A stretch of DNA of 64,000 nucleotides from Stigmatella aurantiaca (GTDB taxonomy: Bacteria > Myxococcota > Myxococcia > Myxococcales > Myxococcaceae): positions 248,001-312,000 of the forward strand of contig NZ_FOAP01000005.1 in assembly GCF_900109545.1 (NCBI RefSeq), read 5' to 3'. The translations under genes were made by a program, and so were the position numbers. Positions 26,171 to 38,654 of the stretch are shown one piece after another; the first letter of the stretch is position 1; each line of letters begins with the position of its first letter. Under the pieces are notes generated by a model that was given only the letters and a program-made list of their open reading frames with translations, made no database searches and was not told the DNA's origin.

Positions 26171-26992
26171 ATGGACACGGATTTCTATTTGCTCGGCCAC
26201 AAGGCTGCGGAGGAGCACCGTCTGGTTCGCCAGGCGCAAGAGCTGGCGGGGGAGACGCGCTGGCTCTTCGACCAACTCGACCTCCCCGTGGGCGCCCGCG
26301 CGATCGACCTGGGCTGTGGTCCGCGCGGCGTGCTCGATCTCCTCTCCGCGCGAGTGGGCTCCTCCGGCACGGTGGTGGGCCTCGATCGCGGAGAGGACAC
26401 GCTCGCTCGCGCACGCGCGTTCGTGGCCGAACAGGGCCTGCACAACGTGGAGCTGATTCACGGGGATGCGCGCGCGACGGGGCAGCCGCCCGGCTCATTC
26501 GATCTCGTCCACGCGCGTCTCGTGCTCGTCAACGTCCCGCGGCCCGAGGAAATCGTCCGTGAGATGGTGGCGCTGGCGCGGCCGGGCGGCGTGGTCGCCA
26601 GCCACGAAGCCGACTACTTGCCACATCGCTGTGATCCGCCCTGCGCGGCGTGGGAGCGTCTCTTCGAACTCTTTCAGGCACACTCGCGCGCTCACGGCGT
26701 CGACTTGTTCGTGGGCAGCCGCTCCCACCGCCTGCTTCGCGAGGCCGGACTGACGGATATCCAGGTCCGGCCCCTCATTCACGTCTATCCGAAGGGTCAT
26801 CCACGCCGCGAGATCTTCGTCCACTTCATCCAGAACATCCGCACGGAGCTGCTCGAAGCCGGAAGGATCGACGCCAAGGCGTTGGACGGCCTGATGACAG
26901 AGCTCGTGGCACATCTGGCGCGCGAAGACGTGCTCGTGATTTCACACATGTTCTTCCAAGTGTGGGGACGAAAGCCCAACCCTGCCGGGTGA
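26171..26992 (+). CDS. Class I SAM-dependent methyltransferase
   Basis: A 273-residue cytoplasmic methyltransferase. The SAM-binding motif I is 'AIDLGCGPRGVLDLL' at about residues 46-60. Motif II is 'VVGLDRGEDTLARARAFVAE', and 'VELIHGDARATGQPPGSFD' plus 'LVHARLVLVNVPRPEEIVRE' continue the Rossmann fold. The acceptor is unknown: the C-terminal half resembles small-molecule methyltransferases (UbiE/arsenite-type lineage) but has no diagnostic residues. The ATG at 26171 follows AAGGATAGG. The next gene is convergent 67 bases away. Confidence 0.88.
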   Translation: MDTDFYLLGHKAAEEHRLVRQAQELAGETRWLFDQLDLPVGARAIDLGCGPRGVLDLLSARVGSSGTVVGLDRGEDTLARARAFVAEQGLHNVELIHGDARATGQPPGSFDLVHARLVLVNVPRPEEIVREMVALARPGGVVASHEADYLPHRCDPPCAAWERLFELFQAHSRAHGVDLFVGSRSHRLLREAGLTDIQVRPLIHVYPKGHPRREIFVHFIQNIRTELLEAGRIDAKALDGLMTELVAHLAREDVLVISHMFFQVWGRKPNPAG

Positions 26993-27059
26993 CGGCACGA
27001 GGCCAGCCTTCACGGCAGACGCACGCGCCGGGTTGCCCTTGAACACGGCCAGGCCGGAC

Positions 27060-27839
27060 TCAAGGCTTCCCAGGGCCTCCCTCCGTTCTGGGCGTTGCCC
27101 AGATGGCGCTGTGGGCCTCGGGCGCGTCCGGGGACGCCTCCGCCGTATAGAAGTAGGCCGCGAGCGCGGCTCGGCCCCGTCCCTCGGGACACTCCAGTGG
27201 GGCTGGGTGCCCATGCCAGTGGTCATCGCCATGGGCCATCACCACCAGCCGATCGAGGAGCGGAGCGATTCTCGTCTCGCACCTGGAGAGGCTGGCATTC
27301 CACAACTCGAGGTCGCCGCCCCAGGCGGGCTCCCAGCCGGGGTTCAGGTAGTAGAGAACGGTGATCCGCCGCAAGAGCGCGCGGAAGCGATCGCGGTTGA
27401 AGTCCGCGTGAAGCGCCAGATGGCCCCCACGCAGCGTGAGGTGCAGCCCGGCGCCCCGGAAGTGTGGATCCGCGATGAGCCCCTGCACTCCGGTGAGCGT
27501 CTCCAGGAAGTCGAGGAACGGCATGCTCGAGAACTCCGAGAGCAGATGCCGGAGCGCTCCGTGCACATCCTCGAATGCCTTGCGCTGGAGCTGTCCCAGA
27601 CGCGCCGCCTGTTCCGGGTGATCCCTCCGCTTCCAGTGGGCCTCGGCTGCGCCCGGGAAGACCCCCGCCAGTCCGGAGGCCAGCCGCTCTCCCAGGAAGC
27701 CATCGATGACGACGTGGGGATAAGGCCGCGCGGCGCCGTAGGTGTCACGATGGGCCAGTGCGAGCGAGCGGAGCGCCGTACGGGAGAGGAAGAAGCTCGG
27801 CCCCAACAACGGGCCTTCATTGAGGGTCGCGACGCTCAC
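27060..27839 (-). CDS. 2-oxoglutarate/Fe(II)-dependent oxygenase, prolyl hydroxylase-like
   Basis: A 259-residue double-stranded beta-helix oxygenase. The iron facial triad is visible as His-x-Asp in 'LALHADFN' and the distal His in 'DDHWHGHPAP', followed by a basic 2-oxoglutarate-binding region ('GRGRAALAAYFY'). The core 'RRITVLYYLNPGWEPAWGGDLELW' matches the prolyl 4-hydroxylase-like subgroup. The substrate is unknown. The start is a GTG at 27839 (GGAG eight bases upstream) that begins 'VSVATLNEG'. It is divergent from the sigma54 activator. Confidence 0.85.
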   Translation of the reverse strand: MSVATLNEGPLLGPSFFLSRTALRSLALAHRDTYGAARPYPHVVIDGFLGERLASGLAGVFPGAAEAHWKRRDHPEQAARLGQLQRKAFEDVHGALRHLLSEFSSMPFLDFLETLTGVQGLIADPHFRGAGLHLTLRGGHLALHADFNRDRFRALLRRITVLYYLNPGWEPAWGGDLELWNASLSRCETRIAPLLDRLVVMAHGDDHWHGHPAPLECPEGRGRAALAAYFYTAEASPDAPEAHSAIWATPRTEGGPGKP

Positions 27840-27965
27840 GGGAGATCTCCACCTGGGTTGCCGGCCTTCGATGATGCCATGAGCGCCTGGTGAGGCCCCC
27901 CTCCGGGTGCCAGGGGCGTCGTTGCCCCGGCCGGCCTGGGCGTGCCATCGTGCGCCTCTGAAGCG

Positions 27966-29758
<1,793 letters not shown>

Positions 29759-29762
<4 letters not shown>

Positions 29763-32700
29763 AGGCGCCTGGAGGGACACCTCCACGCGAGTTCGAGGAG
29801 TACCGGCTGCGCCAGCCGCTCGGCCGCGGCACCATGGGGCAGGTGTACCTCGCCCACGACACGCTGCTGGACCGGCTGGTCGCGGTGAAGTTCGTGGTGA
29901 CCTCCGGAGAGGCCCCCCTGGACGAAGCCCTCCGGGCGCGCTTCTTCCAGGAGGCCCGCGCGATTGCCCGGCTCCAGCACCCCAACGTGGTGGCCATTCA
30001 CCGGGTGGGCGAGGTGCATCGCCAGCCCTACCTTGTCTCGGAGTTCATCCGGGGCACGCCGCTGGACCAGCTGGCCTTGCCCGTGGAGGGACCCCGGGTG
30101 CTCCAGATCGGCATTGGCCTGGCGCGCGGGCTGGCCGCAGCCCACCGCTGTGGCGTCCTCCACCGCGACATCAAGCCCGCCAACGCCGTGCTCTCCGAGG
30201 ATGGAGAGGTGAAGCTGCTGGATTTTGGGCTCGCAGAGCTGCTGGAGCCCCCGGCCGCCCAGGCCACCCGGCCTGTTCCTGCCCTTCCCTCCCCCGTGCC
30301 GCTGGAGCGGGAAACCCGCCCCCTCGCCCCCAGCCGCGAGACGCGTCCGCTGCTGGGACGCCCTCCTCCCGTGTCAGCACCTCCCCCGGAGTCCAGCGTC
30401 CCCACGCAGGCGGAAGCCCCCACGCCCACCCCCCCGCCCGAAGACGCGGGCGCCTCGGGCACCCCGCTCTACCTCGCCCCCGAGCTGTGGCGCGGAGAGC
30501 CCGCCAGCCGCGCCAGCGATGTCTACGCACTCGGGGTACTCCTCTACGAGCTCGCCACCGGCCACGCGCCCTACGAGGACGTCCCCCTCTCTCAGCTCGC
30601 GCGCGCCGTGCGGGAACAACGCCCCCGGCCCCTGGCCGGGTTCAGCCTGAGCCTGCCCCCGGGGTTTGCCGCCGTGGTGGACCGCTGCCTCGCCGAGGAG
30701 CCCTCCCTGCGCTTCCAATCCGGCGATGCGCTGCGCGACGCGCTGGAGGCCCTCTCCCTCCCCACCGGGGCGGGGCCCCTGCCCGCTGGCAATCCCTACC
30801 GGGGCCTCCAGCCGTTCGACGCCGGTCACCGCCGCGTCTTCTTCGGCCGGGGCGCCGCGCTGCGGGAGTTGCTCGACAGGCTCCGCGCCGACCCCTTCAT
30901 CCTGGTGGCAGGCGACTCGGGGGTGGGCAAGTCCTCGCTGTGCCGTGCCGCCGTGCTCCCCACCGTGGCCGAGTCCGGGCTCGACACCGGCGAGGTGCCC
31001 TGGAAGGTGGCGGCCTTCTCTCCGGGCCTGCGTCCCCTGGAAGCGCTCGTGGAGGCGCTCGCGCCCGTGCTGGACGAGCCAGCCTCCGCCCTGCTGGAGC
31101 GGGTGCAGCCCGGGGCAGAGCCTGGAGGGCTCGCGCGCCTCTGGCGCCAGCGTCCGGCGGAGGCTCCCCGCATCCTGCTCTTCGTGGACCAACTGGAGGA
31201 GCTCGTCACCTTCTGCCCTCCCAGTGAGGCGGCCCGGCTCGCCGAGGAGCTTGCCTTCATCATCCGCCGGGCCCCCCGCGCCCGCGTGCTGGCCACCGCG
31301 CGCAGTGACTGTCTGACCCGCCTCATGGCGCTCCCCGGCCTGGGCGATGAGCTGCCACGCGCCCTGCACCTGCTGAGAGCCCTCTCCCCTCAGGGGCTGC
31401 GCGAGGCCATTACCGCCCCCGCCCAGGCGCTCGGGGTGCGCTTCGAGTCCGAGGCCATGGTGGACGGGCTGGTGGCCGCCGCGGCACGCGAGGACGGAGG
31501 GCTGCCGCTGCTCCAGTTCACCCTGGCCGAGCTGTGGGAGGCCCGCGACCTGGAGCGGCAGATGCTTCCCGCGGCCGCGCTGGAGGCCCTGGGCGGGCTG
31601 GCGGGAGCCCTGGCCCGGCACGCGGACGCGGTGGTGGCCAGGCTGCGGCCGGAAGAGCGCTCCCGGGCGCGCACCTTGCTGCTGAAGCTCGTCACCCCCG
31701 AAGGAACGCGCGCCCGGCGCACCGAGGCCGAGCTGCTCTCGGGCGAGGGGGACTCCGAAGGGCGTGCCGTGCTGGAGGGACTGGTGCGCGGACGGCTGCT
31801 GCTGGCCAGTGAAACCGAAGGGGGCGAGGGCCGCTACGAGCTGGCCCACGAGAGCCTCCTCACGGGATGGGACACCCTGCGGGGGTGGCTCGGGCACGAT
31901 GAGCTGCGCCGCGTGGCCACCCAACGGCTGGAGCGTGCCGCCGCCGAGTGGGAACGCCTGGGGGCCCCCGCGGAGCTGCTCTTCCAGGAGCGGCGGCTGG
32001 CCGAGACCGCCGCGGCGGGAGTCATCCCTCCCGGGCCTCGCGAGACCGAGTTCCTCACCCGCTCCCGGCGCGCGGCACGGGGGCGGCGGCTTCGGCGCTG
32101 GGCGCTGGTGGTGGCGGTGCCGGTGGGAGTCCTGGCGGGGGTGGGGGCGGTGCGGTTCCAGGCGCGGGCGCGGCTCGAGGCCGTGGTGGCGGAGCGCCTC
32201 ACCGGTGTGCGGGCACAGTGGGCTGAGGCCCAGCGGCACGCGGAGGACGCCGGGCGGCTGCGGCAGGAGTCCTTCCACCTCTTCGGCCTTCCGAGCCGGG
32301 GGGAGGACGCGGAGGCCGTGTGGGCCCGCGCGCGGGAGGCGGACCAGGCGGCGGACTCGGGTTACGCGCGGGCCACCAGCGCGCTGGAGGCCGTGTGGAG
32401 CGTGGAGCCCAACCGCGACGAGGTGAGAGCCCTGCTGGCGGACCTGCTCGCCGAGCGCGTTTCCCTGGCCTCGCGGGAGGGCCGCTGGGAGCAGCGGGAG
32501 GAGCTGATGGCGCGCCTGGCGGCCCATGATGCCTCGGGCGAGCGGCGGCGCCGGCTGGAGGCCCCCGCGCGCCTGTCCGTGAGGACCCAGCCTCCGGGGG
32601 CGCGGATGTGGCTCCTGGCGCCCGGCGAGCCAGAAGGGACGGGGCGGGAGCTGGGCTCGGCCCCACTGGACGCGGTGGCGCTGCCCACCGGCTCGCACCT

Positions 32701-33619
32701 GCTGCGGCTGGAGACCCCCGGCCGGGCGGACGTGCGCGTCTCCCTGTTGCTCCGCCCAGGCGAAACGCGGGCGCTGGCACTGGAGGTGCCCCCCGCGGAG
32801 GCCGTGCCCGAAGGCTTCATCTACGTGCCCCCGGGACGCTTCCTTCAGGGCAGCGCGGACGAAGGGCTGCGGCGCACCTTCTTCAACACGGTGCCGCTGC
32901 ATGAGGTGGAGACGAAGGGCTTCCTCATCGCCCGTCACGAGGTGACGTTCGCGGACTGGATGGCCTTCCTCGAGGCCCTGCCCACGGACGAGCGGGCCCG
33001 CCGCTTGCCTGGGACGCGCGGGGCGCGCAGCGGCGTGGTGCTGGAGCAAAAGAAAGGACGCTGGCACCTCACGTTGCGGCCCACCTCGGTCACCTACTCG
33101 GCGTGGGAGGGCGAGCCCATCCGCTATGGCCGACGCGACCGCCGGGCGGTGCAGGACTGGCGCCGCTTCCCGGTGTCGGCCATCTCCTTCGAGGACGCGC
33201 GGGCCTACACAGCGTGGCTGGATGCCACGGGCCGCCTCCCGGGCGCACGGCTGTGCACGGGCCGGGAGTGGGAGCATGCCGCCCGGGGAGCGGACGGCCG
33301 GCTGTTCCCTTCTGGCGACCGGCTCGGACCGGACGATGCCAACATCGACGTGACGTATGGGCGGGAGCCCCTCGGCTTCGGCCCGGATGAGGTGGGCAGC
33401 CACCCCCGCTCGCGCAGCCCGTTCGGTGTGGAGGACATGGCCGGCAACGTGTGGGAGTGGACCCTCTCGGACGAGGCCCTGACACAGCCCGTCATCCGGG
33501 GGGGAAGCTGGTTCCAGCTCGAGCTGGGCAGTCAGAGCGCCAACCGCGAGCCCATGGAGCCCACCCAGAGGGATCCCCTCATCGGATTGCGCCTGTGCGC
33601 CACCCTCCGGGGGCGGTGA
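29759..33619 (+). CDS. Giant Ser/Thr protein kinase with STAND-type ATPase and FGE-like domain
   Basis: A 1286-residue multidomain protein. The kinase domain (about residues 15-320) has GRGTMGQV, the ATP-binding 'LVAVKFVV' Lys, catalytic HRDIKPAN at 135-142 and DFG at 155-157. The activation segment is very long: APE lies at 240-242, and the 80 residues between are Pro/Thr-rich with 'ETRPL' twice. A STAND-like ATPase follows, with Walker A GDSGVGKS at 385-392. One transmembrane helix sits near 780-800, and the C-terminal part lies beyond it. Residues about 1018-1284 form an FGE/sulfatase-modifying-like domain ('YVPPGRFLQGS', 'DMAGNVWEWT', 'VIRGGSW'). The usual active-site Cys of that domain ('CRSA') is replaced by 'SQSA', so it is probably a binding domain. 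It is coupled to the FHA activator, the likely phosphorylation partner. Confidence 0.93.
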
Positions 33620-33778
33620 GCGGCAACAGCGGCCGGTCAGCGGCAAGGTTTGCCGACCAAGCTTGCCGGTGGAGCCCCCGGAACGGGGCCAACGCCCCCT
33701 CATGCCGAGGCACTGGGGCATCTTCCATACGTGGCACGGCGGATGCTTTGGCAAGACGGCATGAACGGAACTCTCGCG

Positions 33779-35245
33779 ATGAAGGTCCGGCGCCCGCTGT
33801 TCCACTTCTTCTGGTGGATGGGCGGCCTGGGCGCCTGTGGCGGCATGGTGGCGCCTGAGGATGCAGCCCTCTCCTTGAGCACGCACACAGAGGCAGAACA
33901 AAACGCCCCTCCTTCCGAAGCGGATGGCTGGCCAATGCAAGGCACCCAGCTCCATGGCTCGAACCTGGTGAGCGCCTCCTTCCTCCGGGCCTCGCTCGGC
34001 CCCCAGCTCATCGCGGACCTGCACCTGGAGAAGGGGGAGCTCGTCGGCACCGTGCCCCACACGCTCACCGGCTCGACGCCGAGCTTGCTGGCGTGCAAGG
34101 ACATCACCCAGGGAAGCACGCGCTCCTGTGGGTTCACGTCCGTGGGCGTGGGAACGTGCACCCCGGGGACCAGCGTGAAGCTGAGCAGCAGCGGCGCCAC
34201 CTCCTGCTGGGGACAGCCGGTGGTGCGCGTCTGCGCGGGCACCCAGCCCTGTGAGCACCTCAGCCCCTCGCGCCTCACCTCGGCGGCGAATGCCTGCGCC
34301 ACGCCCAGCCCGATGGCCCCCTTCACCTGCCCTGCGAGCGGTGTCTACAACGTGCTCGCGGGCCCTGCCCAGACCCCCATGGACTGGGGAATGACACCGG
34401 TACCCAGCAGCGGAGCCCTCCCCGGCAAGCGTGTGGTGCGCGGCCTGGAGATGATTGGCGCGCGTCTCCAGGTGCAGCGGGGTGAGGAGGACACGTGGGT
34501 GTCCATCGGCGACGTGGTCAACGCCTCACAGGTGCAGACCGCGGCCGGCAAGGCCTGGGATGCCACAGGCGACACCTTCCTCTACCGGCTGACGAGCCCG
34601 GTGCCTGGAGGCTCCCAAGAGGATGTGTGCCCTTCCGATGCGGACCATCCCAACGGGATGTGGGCCGTCCCGATGAAGGGCGTCTTCCATCCGTCCAGCG
34701 GCGAGCGCAAAGACAACGCACCGAACCGCTTTACCTTTGGCTGCGACACCGGCGTCATCGCCAAGTGCTACCGCTGGGGATACAAGCCCTGGCTGCCGCC
34801 GCAGGACCTGGATGAGCCACAGATGATGCAGGAGCTCCACGTGGCCTGCACGCGGATGGCCAGGGCGGACTACTGCGGCAACGGCACCCCGTACACCGAG
34901 GACGGAACCCCCATCCACCCGTGGGACCTGCTGCCCAAGGCCATCCGCCCGCTCACCCCGGGAGCCGCCACGCCGCTCTTCGAGGCGGGCTGGAGCCCCA
35001 CCGGCGCGGTCTGCTTGAGCAAGACCCGCTGGGAGAACCTGAAGCCCCTGCCGGCCAATTGTCCCCTGGTGGCCCCCAGCTGGATCGTCCCCGGCGGCCA
35101 AGGGGCGCAATGCCCTCCCGGCCAGGAGCGGGAATTCCCCACGGGAAGACTGTGCGCCACCGTCTGTAATTCGGCGGAGGAAGCGCTGGCCTACCAGAGC
35201 ACCCTCAAGCTCTTCAACGAGTCCCAATACAACTTCGGACCGTGA
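33779..35245 (+). CDS. ADYC-domain lipoprotein
   Basis: A 488-residue secreted lipoprotein (lipobox-like LGAC near residue 20) with many cysteines in the mature chain, most in Cys-x-x-Cys or paired positions. The signature is 'ACTRMARADYCGNGTPYTED', the ADYC motif that names a family common in myxobacteria; its function is unknown. Before it lie two or three beta-rich segments with conserved 'GFTSVGVGTCTPG' and 'FGCDTGVIAKCYRWGYKPW'. The start is uncertain: ATG 33779 (GGAA upstream) gives a classical signal peptide, and ATG 33761 is in frame. It heads a probable operon with a HEAT-repeat protein and a further secreted protein. Confidence 0.85.
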   Translation: MKVRRPLFHFFWWMGGLGACGGMVAPEDAALSLSTHTEAEQNAPPSEADGWPMQGTQLHGSNLVSASFLRASLGPQLIADLHLEKGELVGTVPHTLTGSTPSLLACKDITQGSTRSCGFTSVGVGTCTPGTSVKLSSSGATSCWGQPVVRVCAGTQPCEHLSPSRLTSAANACATPSPMAPFTCPASGVYNVLAGPAQTPMDWGMTPVPSSGALPGKRVVRGLEMIGARLQVQRGEEDTWVSIGDVVNASQVQTAAGKAWDATGDTFLYRLTSPVPGGSQEDVCPSDADHPNGMWAVPMKGVFHPSSGERKDNAPNRFTFGCDTGVIAKCYRWGYKPWLPPQDLDEPQMMQELHVACTRMARADYCGNGTPYTEDGTPIHPWDLLPKAIRPLTPGAATPLFEAGWSPTGAVCLSKTRWENLKPLPANCPLVAPSWIVPGGQGAQCPPGQEREFPTGRLCATVCNSAEEALAYQSTLKLFNESQYNFGP

Positions 35246-35327
35246 ACGGCACAGGCTGTCCGCCTGTCTTCAAACCCAACCCAACCGCACTGAATGACTT
35301 GGGGACTGCCCGTCCCAGGGAGCCGTC

Positions 35328-37274
35328 ATGCCCAGAAAACACCTCCTCCTCTCTCTCCCCCTGTTTTTGATAGGAATTGCCGCATGGGGAATCGCCCTGA
35401 CGCCAGAGCCCCTCCCCCCCCCGGAGCCCCCCCAGGCCGGGAGCCTGGCCTCCAGCGCCTCCCCGCACGCAGCGCCCGCCCTGGCGGCGCCCCTTTCCTC
35501 CCAGAAGCGCCCAGACAGCACCCGTGCCTGGGTGCCGGGCATGCAGTACCGCTACGCGCTGGACTCCACGCAGGAGGTTTCCTCCGTCCCGTCCCAGCCC
35601 GGAGCCCAGACGCCCCCGGGCATGCGCTTCCACCTCCGGGGAGAGTGGCGGGTCGGCATCGTCTCGGTGGAAGGCGCGCAGGTCCACGCCCGCGTCCAGC
35701 TGGTGCCCTCCTCTTCCGAAGTGAGCCTGGAAGGAGAGCAAGTGCTTGCCCCCGAGGTGCGGCGCACCTTCGAAGCCGGCCTGGCCCAGCCCTTCTTCAT
35801 CACCCTGAACGGCTCGGGCGCCGTGCAGCTCGTCCACTTCGAGCCTGGCACCGACATTCTCGTGCAGGGCCTGCTGCGCGCCACCGTGGCGGCCACCCAG
35901 CTCGTGTGGACTGGCCCCTCTCACCTCACCTGGCAGACCGAGGAGATGGACACCACGGGCCGCTACTCCGCCCGGTATACCCGCAAGAGCGCCTCACGCT
36001 TCGAGAAGTCCAAGCTGGCCTACTCGCACCTGGCCACCCCCGAGGGGCTCCACCCGCTGGAAGACAGCCCACGCGTGAGCGTCAGCGCCCTCACCACCTT
36101 CGAGGTGGGGGAGGACCTCTGGCCCAGCGCCCTCCAGGCCCGTGAGCACCTGGAGGTGGACTCCGGGCCCTCCCTGATCAAGGCCGTCAGCTCCCTTCAG
36201 GTGGAGCTCGCGCTCAAGGGCCGCGGCCAGGACAGCTCCCTGCTGGGCGCGCTCGACGCGCGCCGGGGCCGGCTCGTCACCCTGCCGCTGGCCAGCTACC
36301 AGGGCCAGGAGCAGGACCCCCGGGTGGCGCTGCGCCAGGTGCTCGCGGGAAAGACCTTCGATGCGCTGGTGAAGGACCTTCACGCCCTGCCCTCCAACGA
36401 GCAGGAACGCGACAGCGCGCGGGCCCGGGCCCTGGAGCAGCTGAGGGCCCTCTTTCTCCTGGAGCCTGGCCAGGCCCTCCTCGTCCACGCCACGCTGAGC
36501 GCGGGCATGGACCCACAGGCCGCCAGCCCCCTGCTCGGCGCCCTCTCGGCCGCCAGCACCCCGGAGTGCCTCCAGGCGCTCTCCCGCATCGCCGAGGACG
36601 GCGCCCTCGCGGGGACGGTGCGCCTGGATGCCGTGGCGGCCCTGGGCATGGCCTCCACCCCGAATGCAGAAGGCGTCGCCACGCTGCGCACGCTGTCGCA
36701 CGGCGCCGACCCCGAGCTGGCCAGCACCGCCACCCTGGGCCTGGGCAACGCCGCCATGAAGCTGGGCCCAGGCCAGGCACGCGATGCCGAGACACTCGTC
36801 CACGAGCTGAGCAGCGCCTACCACGCCACGGGCCAGCCCGAGCAGCAGAGCCTGATGCTGCGCGCCCTGGGCAACACCCGCAACCCCAGCGCGCTGCCCA
36901 CCCTTCAGTCGGCCCTGGCCTCCCCCTCCCCGGCGGTGCGCTCCGCCGCCGTCGAGGCCCTGCGCGGCATGCCCGCCCCGGGCGCCGACCAGCTGCTGTC
37001 GTCCATTCTCCTCCAGGACGCCACCGCCGAGGTGCGCCAGAGCGCCGTCTTCGCCAGCAGCTTCCGCCCCCTCACGCCGCTGTTGCCAGCGCTCGCCCAG
37101 GCCCTGCGCCTGGACCCCTCGGATCTCGTCCGCCGGGAGATCATCACCCTCGCCGGGGGCCAGCTTCCCGTGACGCCCGGGGCGCGCGTCCTCCTCGAGT
37201 GGAGCAGCCAGAACGAGCCCAACCCCAGCCTTCGCAACACCGCCCTCACCTTCCTCAGCGCGCGGGCTCACTGA
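35328..37274 (+). CDS. Secreted protein with C-terminal HEAT repeats
   Basis: A 648-residue exported protein: signal peptide ('LLLSLPLFLIGIAAWGIAL'), Pro-rich linker, then a beta-rich domain of about 200 residues ('YRYALDSTQEV', 'FHLRGEWRVGIVSVEGAQV', 'TWQTEEMDTTGRYSARYTR'). The C-terminal third (about residues 410-645) is built of alpha-helical HEAT-type repeats ('LDAVAALGMASTPNAEGVAT', 'LGLGNAAMKLG', 'AVEALRGMPAPG', 'ATAEVRQSAVFASS'). The combination recalls large lipid-transfer proteins of the vitellogenin type, but I would not claim that. It begins 83 bases after the ADYC gene, with the next secreted protein 66 bases after it. Confidence 0.85.
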   Translation: MPRKHLLLSLPLFLIGIAAWGIALTPEPLPPPEPPQAGSLASSASPHAAPALAAPLSSQKRPDSTRAWVPGMQYRYALDSTQEVSSVPSQPGAQTPPGMRFHLRGEWRVGIVSVEGAQVHARVQLVPSSSEVSLEGEQVLAPEVRRTFEAGLAQPFFITLNGSGAVQLVHFEPGTDILVQGLLRATVAATQLVWTGPSHLTWQTEEMDTTGRYSARYTRKSASRFEKSKLAYSHLATPEGLHPLEDSPRVSVSALTTFEVGEDLWPSALQAREHLEVDSGPSLIKAVSSLQVELALKGRGQDSSLLGALDARRGRLVTLPLASYQGQEQDPRVALRQVLAGKTFDALVKDLHALPSNEQERDSARARALEQLRALFLLEPGQALLVHATLSAGMDPQAASPLLGALSAASTPECLQALSRIAEDGALAGTVRLDAVAALGMASTPNAEGVATLRTLSHGADPELASTATLGLGNAAMKLGPGQARDAETLVHELSSAYHATGQPEQQSLMLRALGNTRNPSALPTLQSALASPSPAVRSAAVEALRGMPAPGADQLLSSILLQDATAEVRQSAVFASSFRPLTPLLPALAQALRLDPSDLVRREIITLAGGQLPVTPGARVLLEWSSQNEPNPSLRNTALTFLSARAH

Positions 37275-37339
37275 GCCGCGCGGTGTGGCTTGTCCCAAAC
37301 CGTTTGTCTTTGTAACCCCCAACACGAAAGAGGCAGTCC

Positions 37340-38608
37340 ATGTCCCGTTTCATCCCCCGCACGCTGAGCGCCGCCCTGGCACTCATCCTTCCCACCCTGG
37401 CCGGAGCCCAGACCGCCGGAGACGGGTACTACGACCCGGAGGTCTACCAGGTCGAAGCCAAGTTCCCCGTGGTGGCATACCCAGATGGATACACGCTGGA
37501 AAACAACTACAGCTGGGAGTCCAGCTTCGTCTACAGCCCCCGCTACCCGTACACCCCGGAGGAGCAGGAGGCGATCATCCTCGATGAGCTGAGAATCACG
37601 GGCGGCCGGCGCAGCACGGACACCGATGGGGTCACGGAAATCTCCATCATCCAGCCCACGATTCCAGAAGCCAGCCGGGAGGAGGCCCCGCCCGATGTGG
37701 AGGTCTATGAGGAGAATGGCCAGCCGCCCCCGCCCCAGTTCCAGATGCAGCCACAGGACTTCAACAAGACCCTGACCCCCGCGGCATTCAGCGCGCGCTA
37801 TTACATCAAGAAGGGTTTTGGCGGTAAGCTCTTCGGCGCGAGCTACTTCGTTGACACCTTCGTGAAGGCCACGGAGTCCACCTCCACCACCGCCAAGAAG
37901 GTTCAAGCGTATGTGGAGGGCAAGGTGAGCGCCATGGCGTTCAAGAGGACCGAGGATGTGATTCGGGCCCGCGCGGATGTGGCCGGACAGGGAAACAGCA
38001 CCAGCGGCATCGTGCGGCTGTACACCATGGGTCAGCAGATCTACGACAAGAGCCTGTCTGGCACCTTCTCCGCGGCCCCGGCCGATGCCACCCGCTCCTT
38101 CTTCACGGCCTCCAAGTCCTTCATGGTCGGCCCCGTCCCCATGACGGTCACGGCATCCCTGGCGGGCGGTGTGAAGCTGAACCTCACCGGGAAGGTCAGC
38201 GCCACGGAGGCCAAGCTGAACATGACCCCGGGTGGCAATGTCACCGCGACGGCCTCGGTGGCCGTCAACGTCATCGTCTTCTCCTTCGGTGTCCAGGGAG
38301 ATCTGAAGCTCATCAACATCTCCACGCCGGCGGTTGCCGAGCTCACCTGGCCGGCCTGCACGGCCCTCTCCTACAAGCTCAGCTCCAAGCGCATCCTGAC
38401 CACGCTGTCGGGCCATCTGAAGCTCTTCGCCAAGGTGACGATCTTCTGGTTCATCAAGAAGACCTGGTACGTGACGATCGCCAACTGGGCCGGGGTCTCC
38501 GTGAGCGACACGCTCTTCAGCAAGTCCAACTCGTATCCGCTGGGAATCTGCCCAGGCGTCGCGCCGTCCGAGCCCTCCGCCCTGACGGCCCTGGCCACGA
38601 TGCCGTAG
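37340..38608 (+). CDS. Secreted protein of unknown function
   Basis: A 422-residue exported protein (signal peptide ending near 'TLAGAQT'), with an acidic, Tyr-rich start ('GYYDPEVYQVEAKF'), a Pro/Gln-rich linker and a beta-rich body ('FKRTEDVIRARADVAGQGN', 'PVPMTVTASLAGGVKLNL'). It ends in 'VAPSEPSALTALATMP'. No family is recognised. Position and strand place it third in an operon after the ADYC and HEAT-repeat proteins, followed by a strong hairpin. AGAGG precedes the ATG at 37340. Confidence 0.82.
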   Translation: MSRFIPRTLSAALALILPTLAGAQTAGDGYYDPEVYQVEAKFPVVAYPDGYTLENNYSWESSFVYSPRYPYTPEEQEAIILDELRITGGRRSTDTDGVTEISIIQPTIPEASREEAPPDVEVYEENGQPPPPQFQMQPQDFNKTLTPAAFSARYYIKKGFGGKLFGASYFVDTFVKATESTSTTAKKVQAYVEGKVSAMAFKRTEDVIRARADVAGQGNSTSGIVRLYTMGQQIYDKSLSGTFSAAPADATRSFFTASKSFMVGPVPMTVTASLAGGVKLNLTGKVSATEAKLNMTPGGNVTATASVAVNVIVFSFGVQGDLKLINISTPAVAELTWPACTALSYKLSSKRILTTLSGHLKLFAKVTIFWFIKKTWYVTIANWAGVSVSDTLFSKSNSYPLGICPGVAPSEPSALTALATMP

Positions 38609-38620
38609 CGCCCGTAGGCT

Positions 38621-38654
38621 CCGGCAACCACCGGTTCGGTCAGGTGGTTGCCGG
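38621..38654 (+). terminator. Strong hairpin after the ADYC-HEAT-secreted-protein operon
   Basis: A perfect 12-base stem, CCGGCAACCACC with GGTGGTTGCCGG, has a 10-base loop and begins 12 bases after the last stop codon. No T-tract follows, so it may be Rho-assisted or may stabilise the mRNA end. Confidence 0.6.

Noticed and set aside
30374..34258. Very long leftward open frame antisense to the kinase
   Set aside because: Shadow of the kinase gene; no domain, biased composition.
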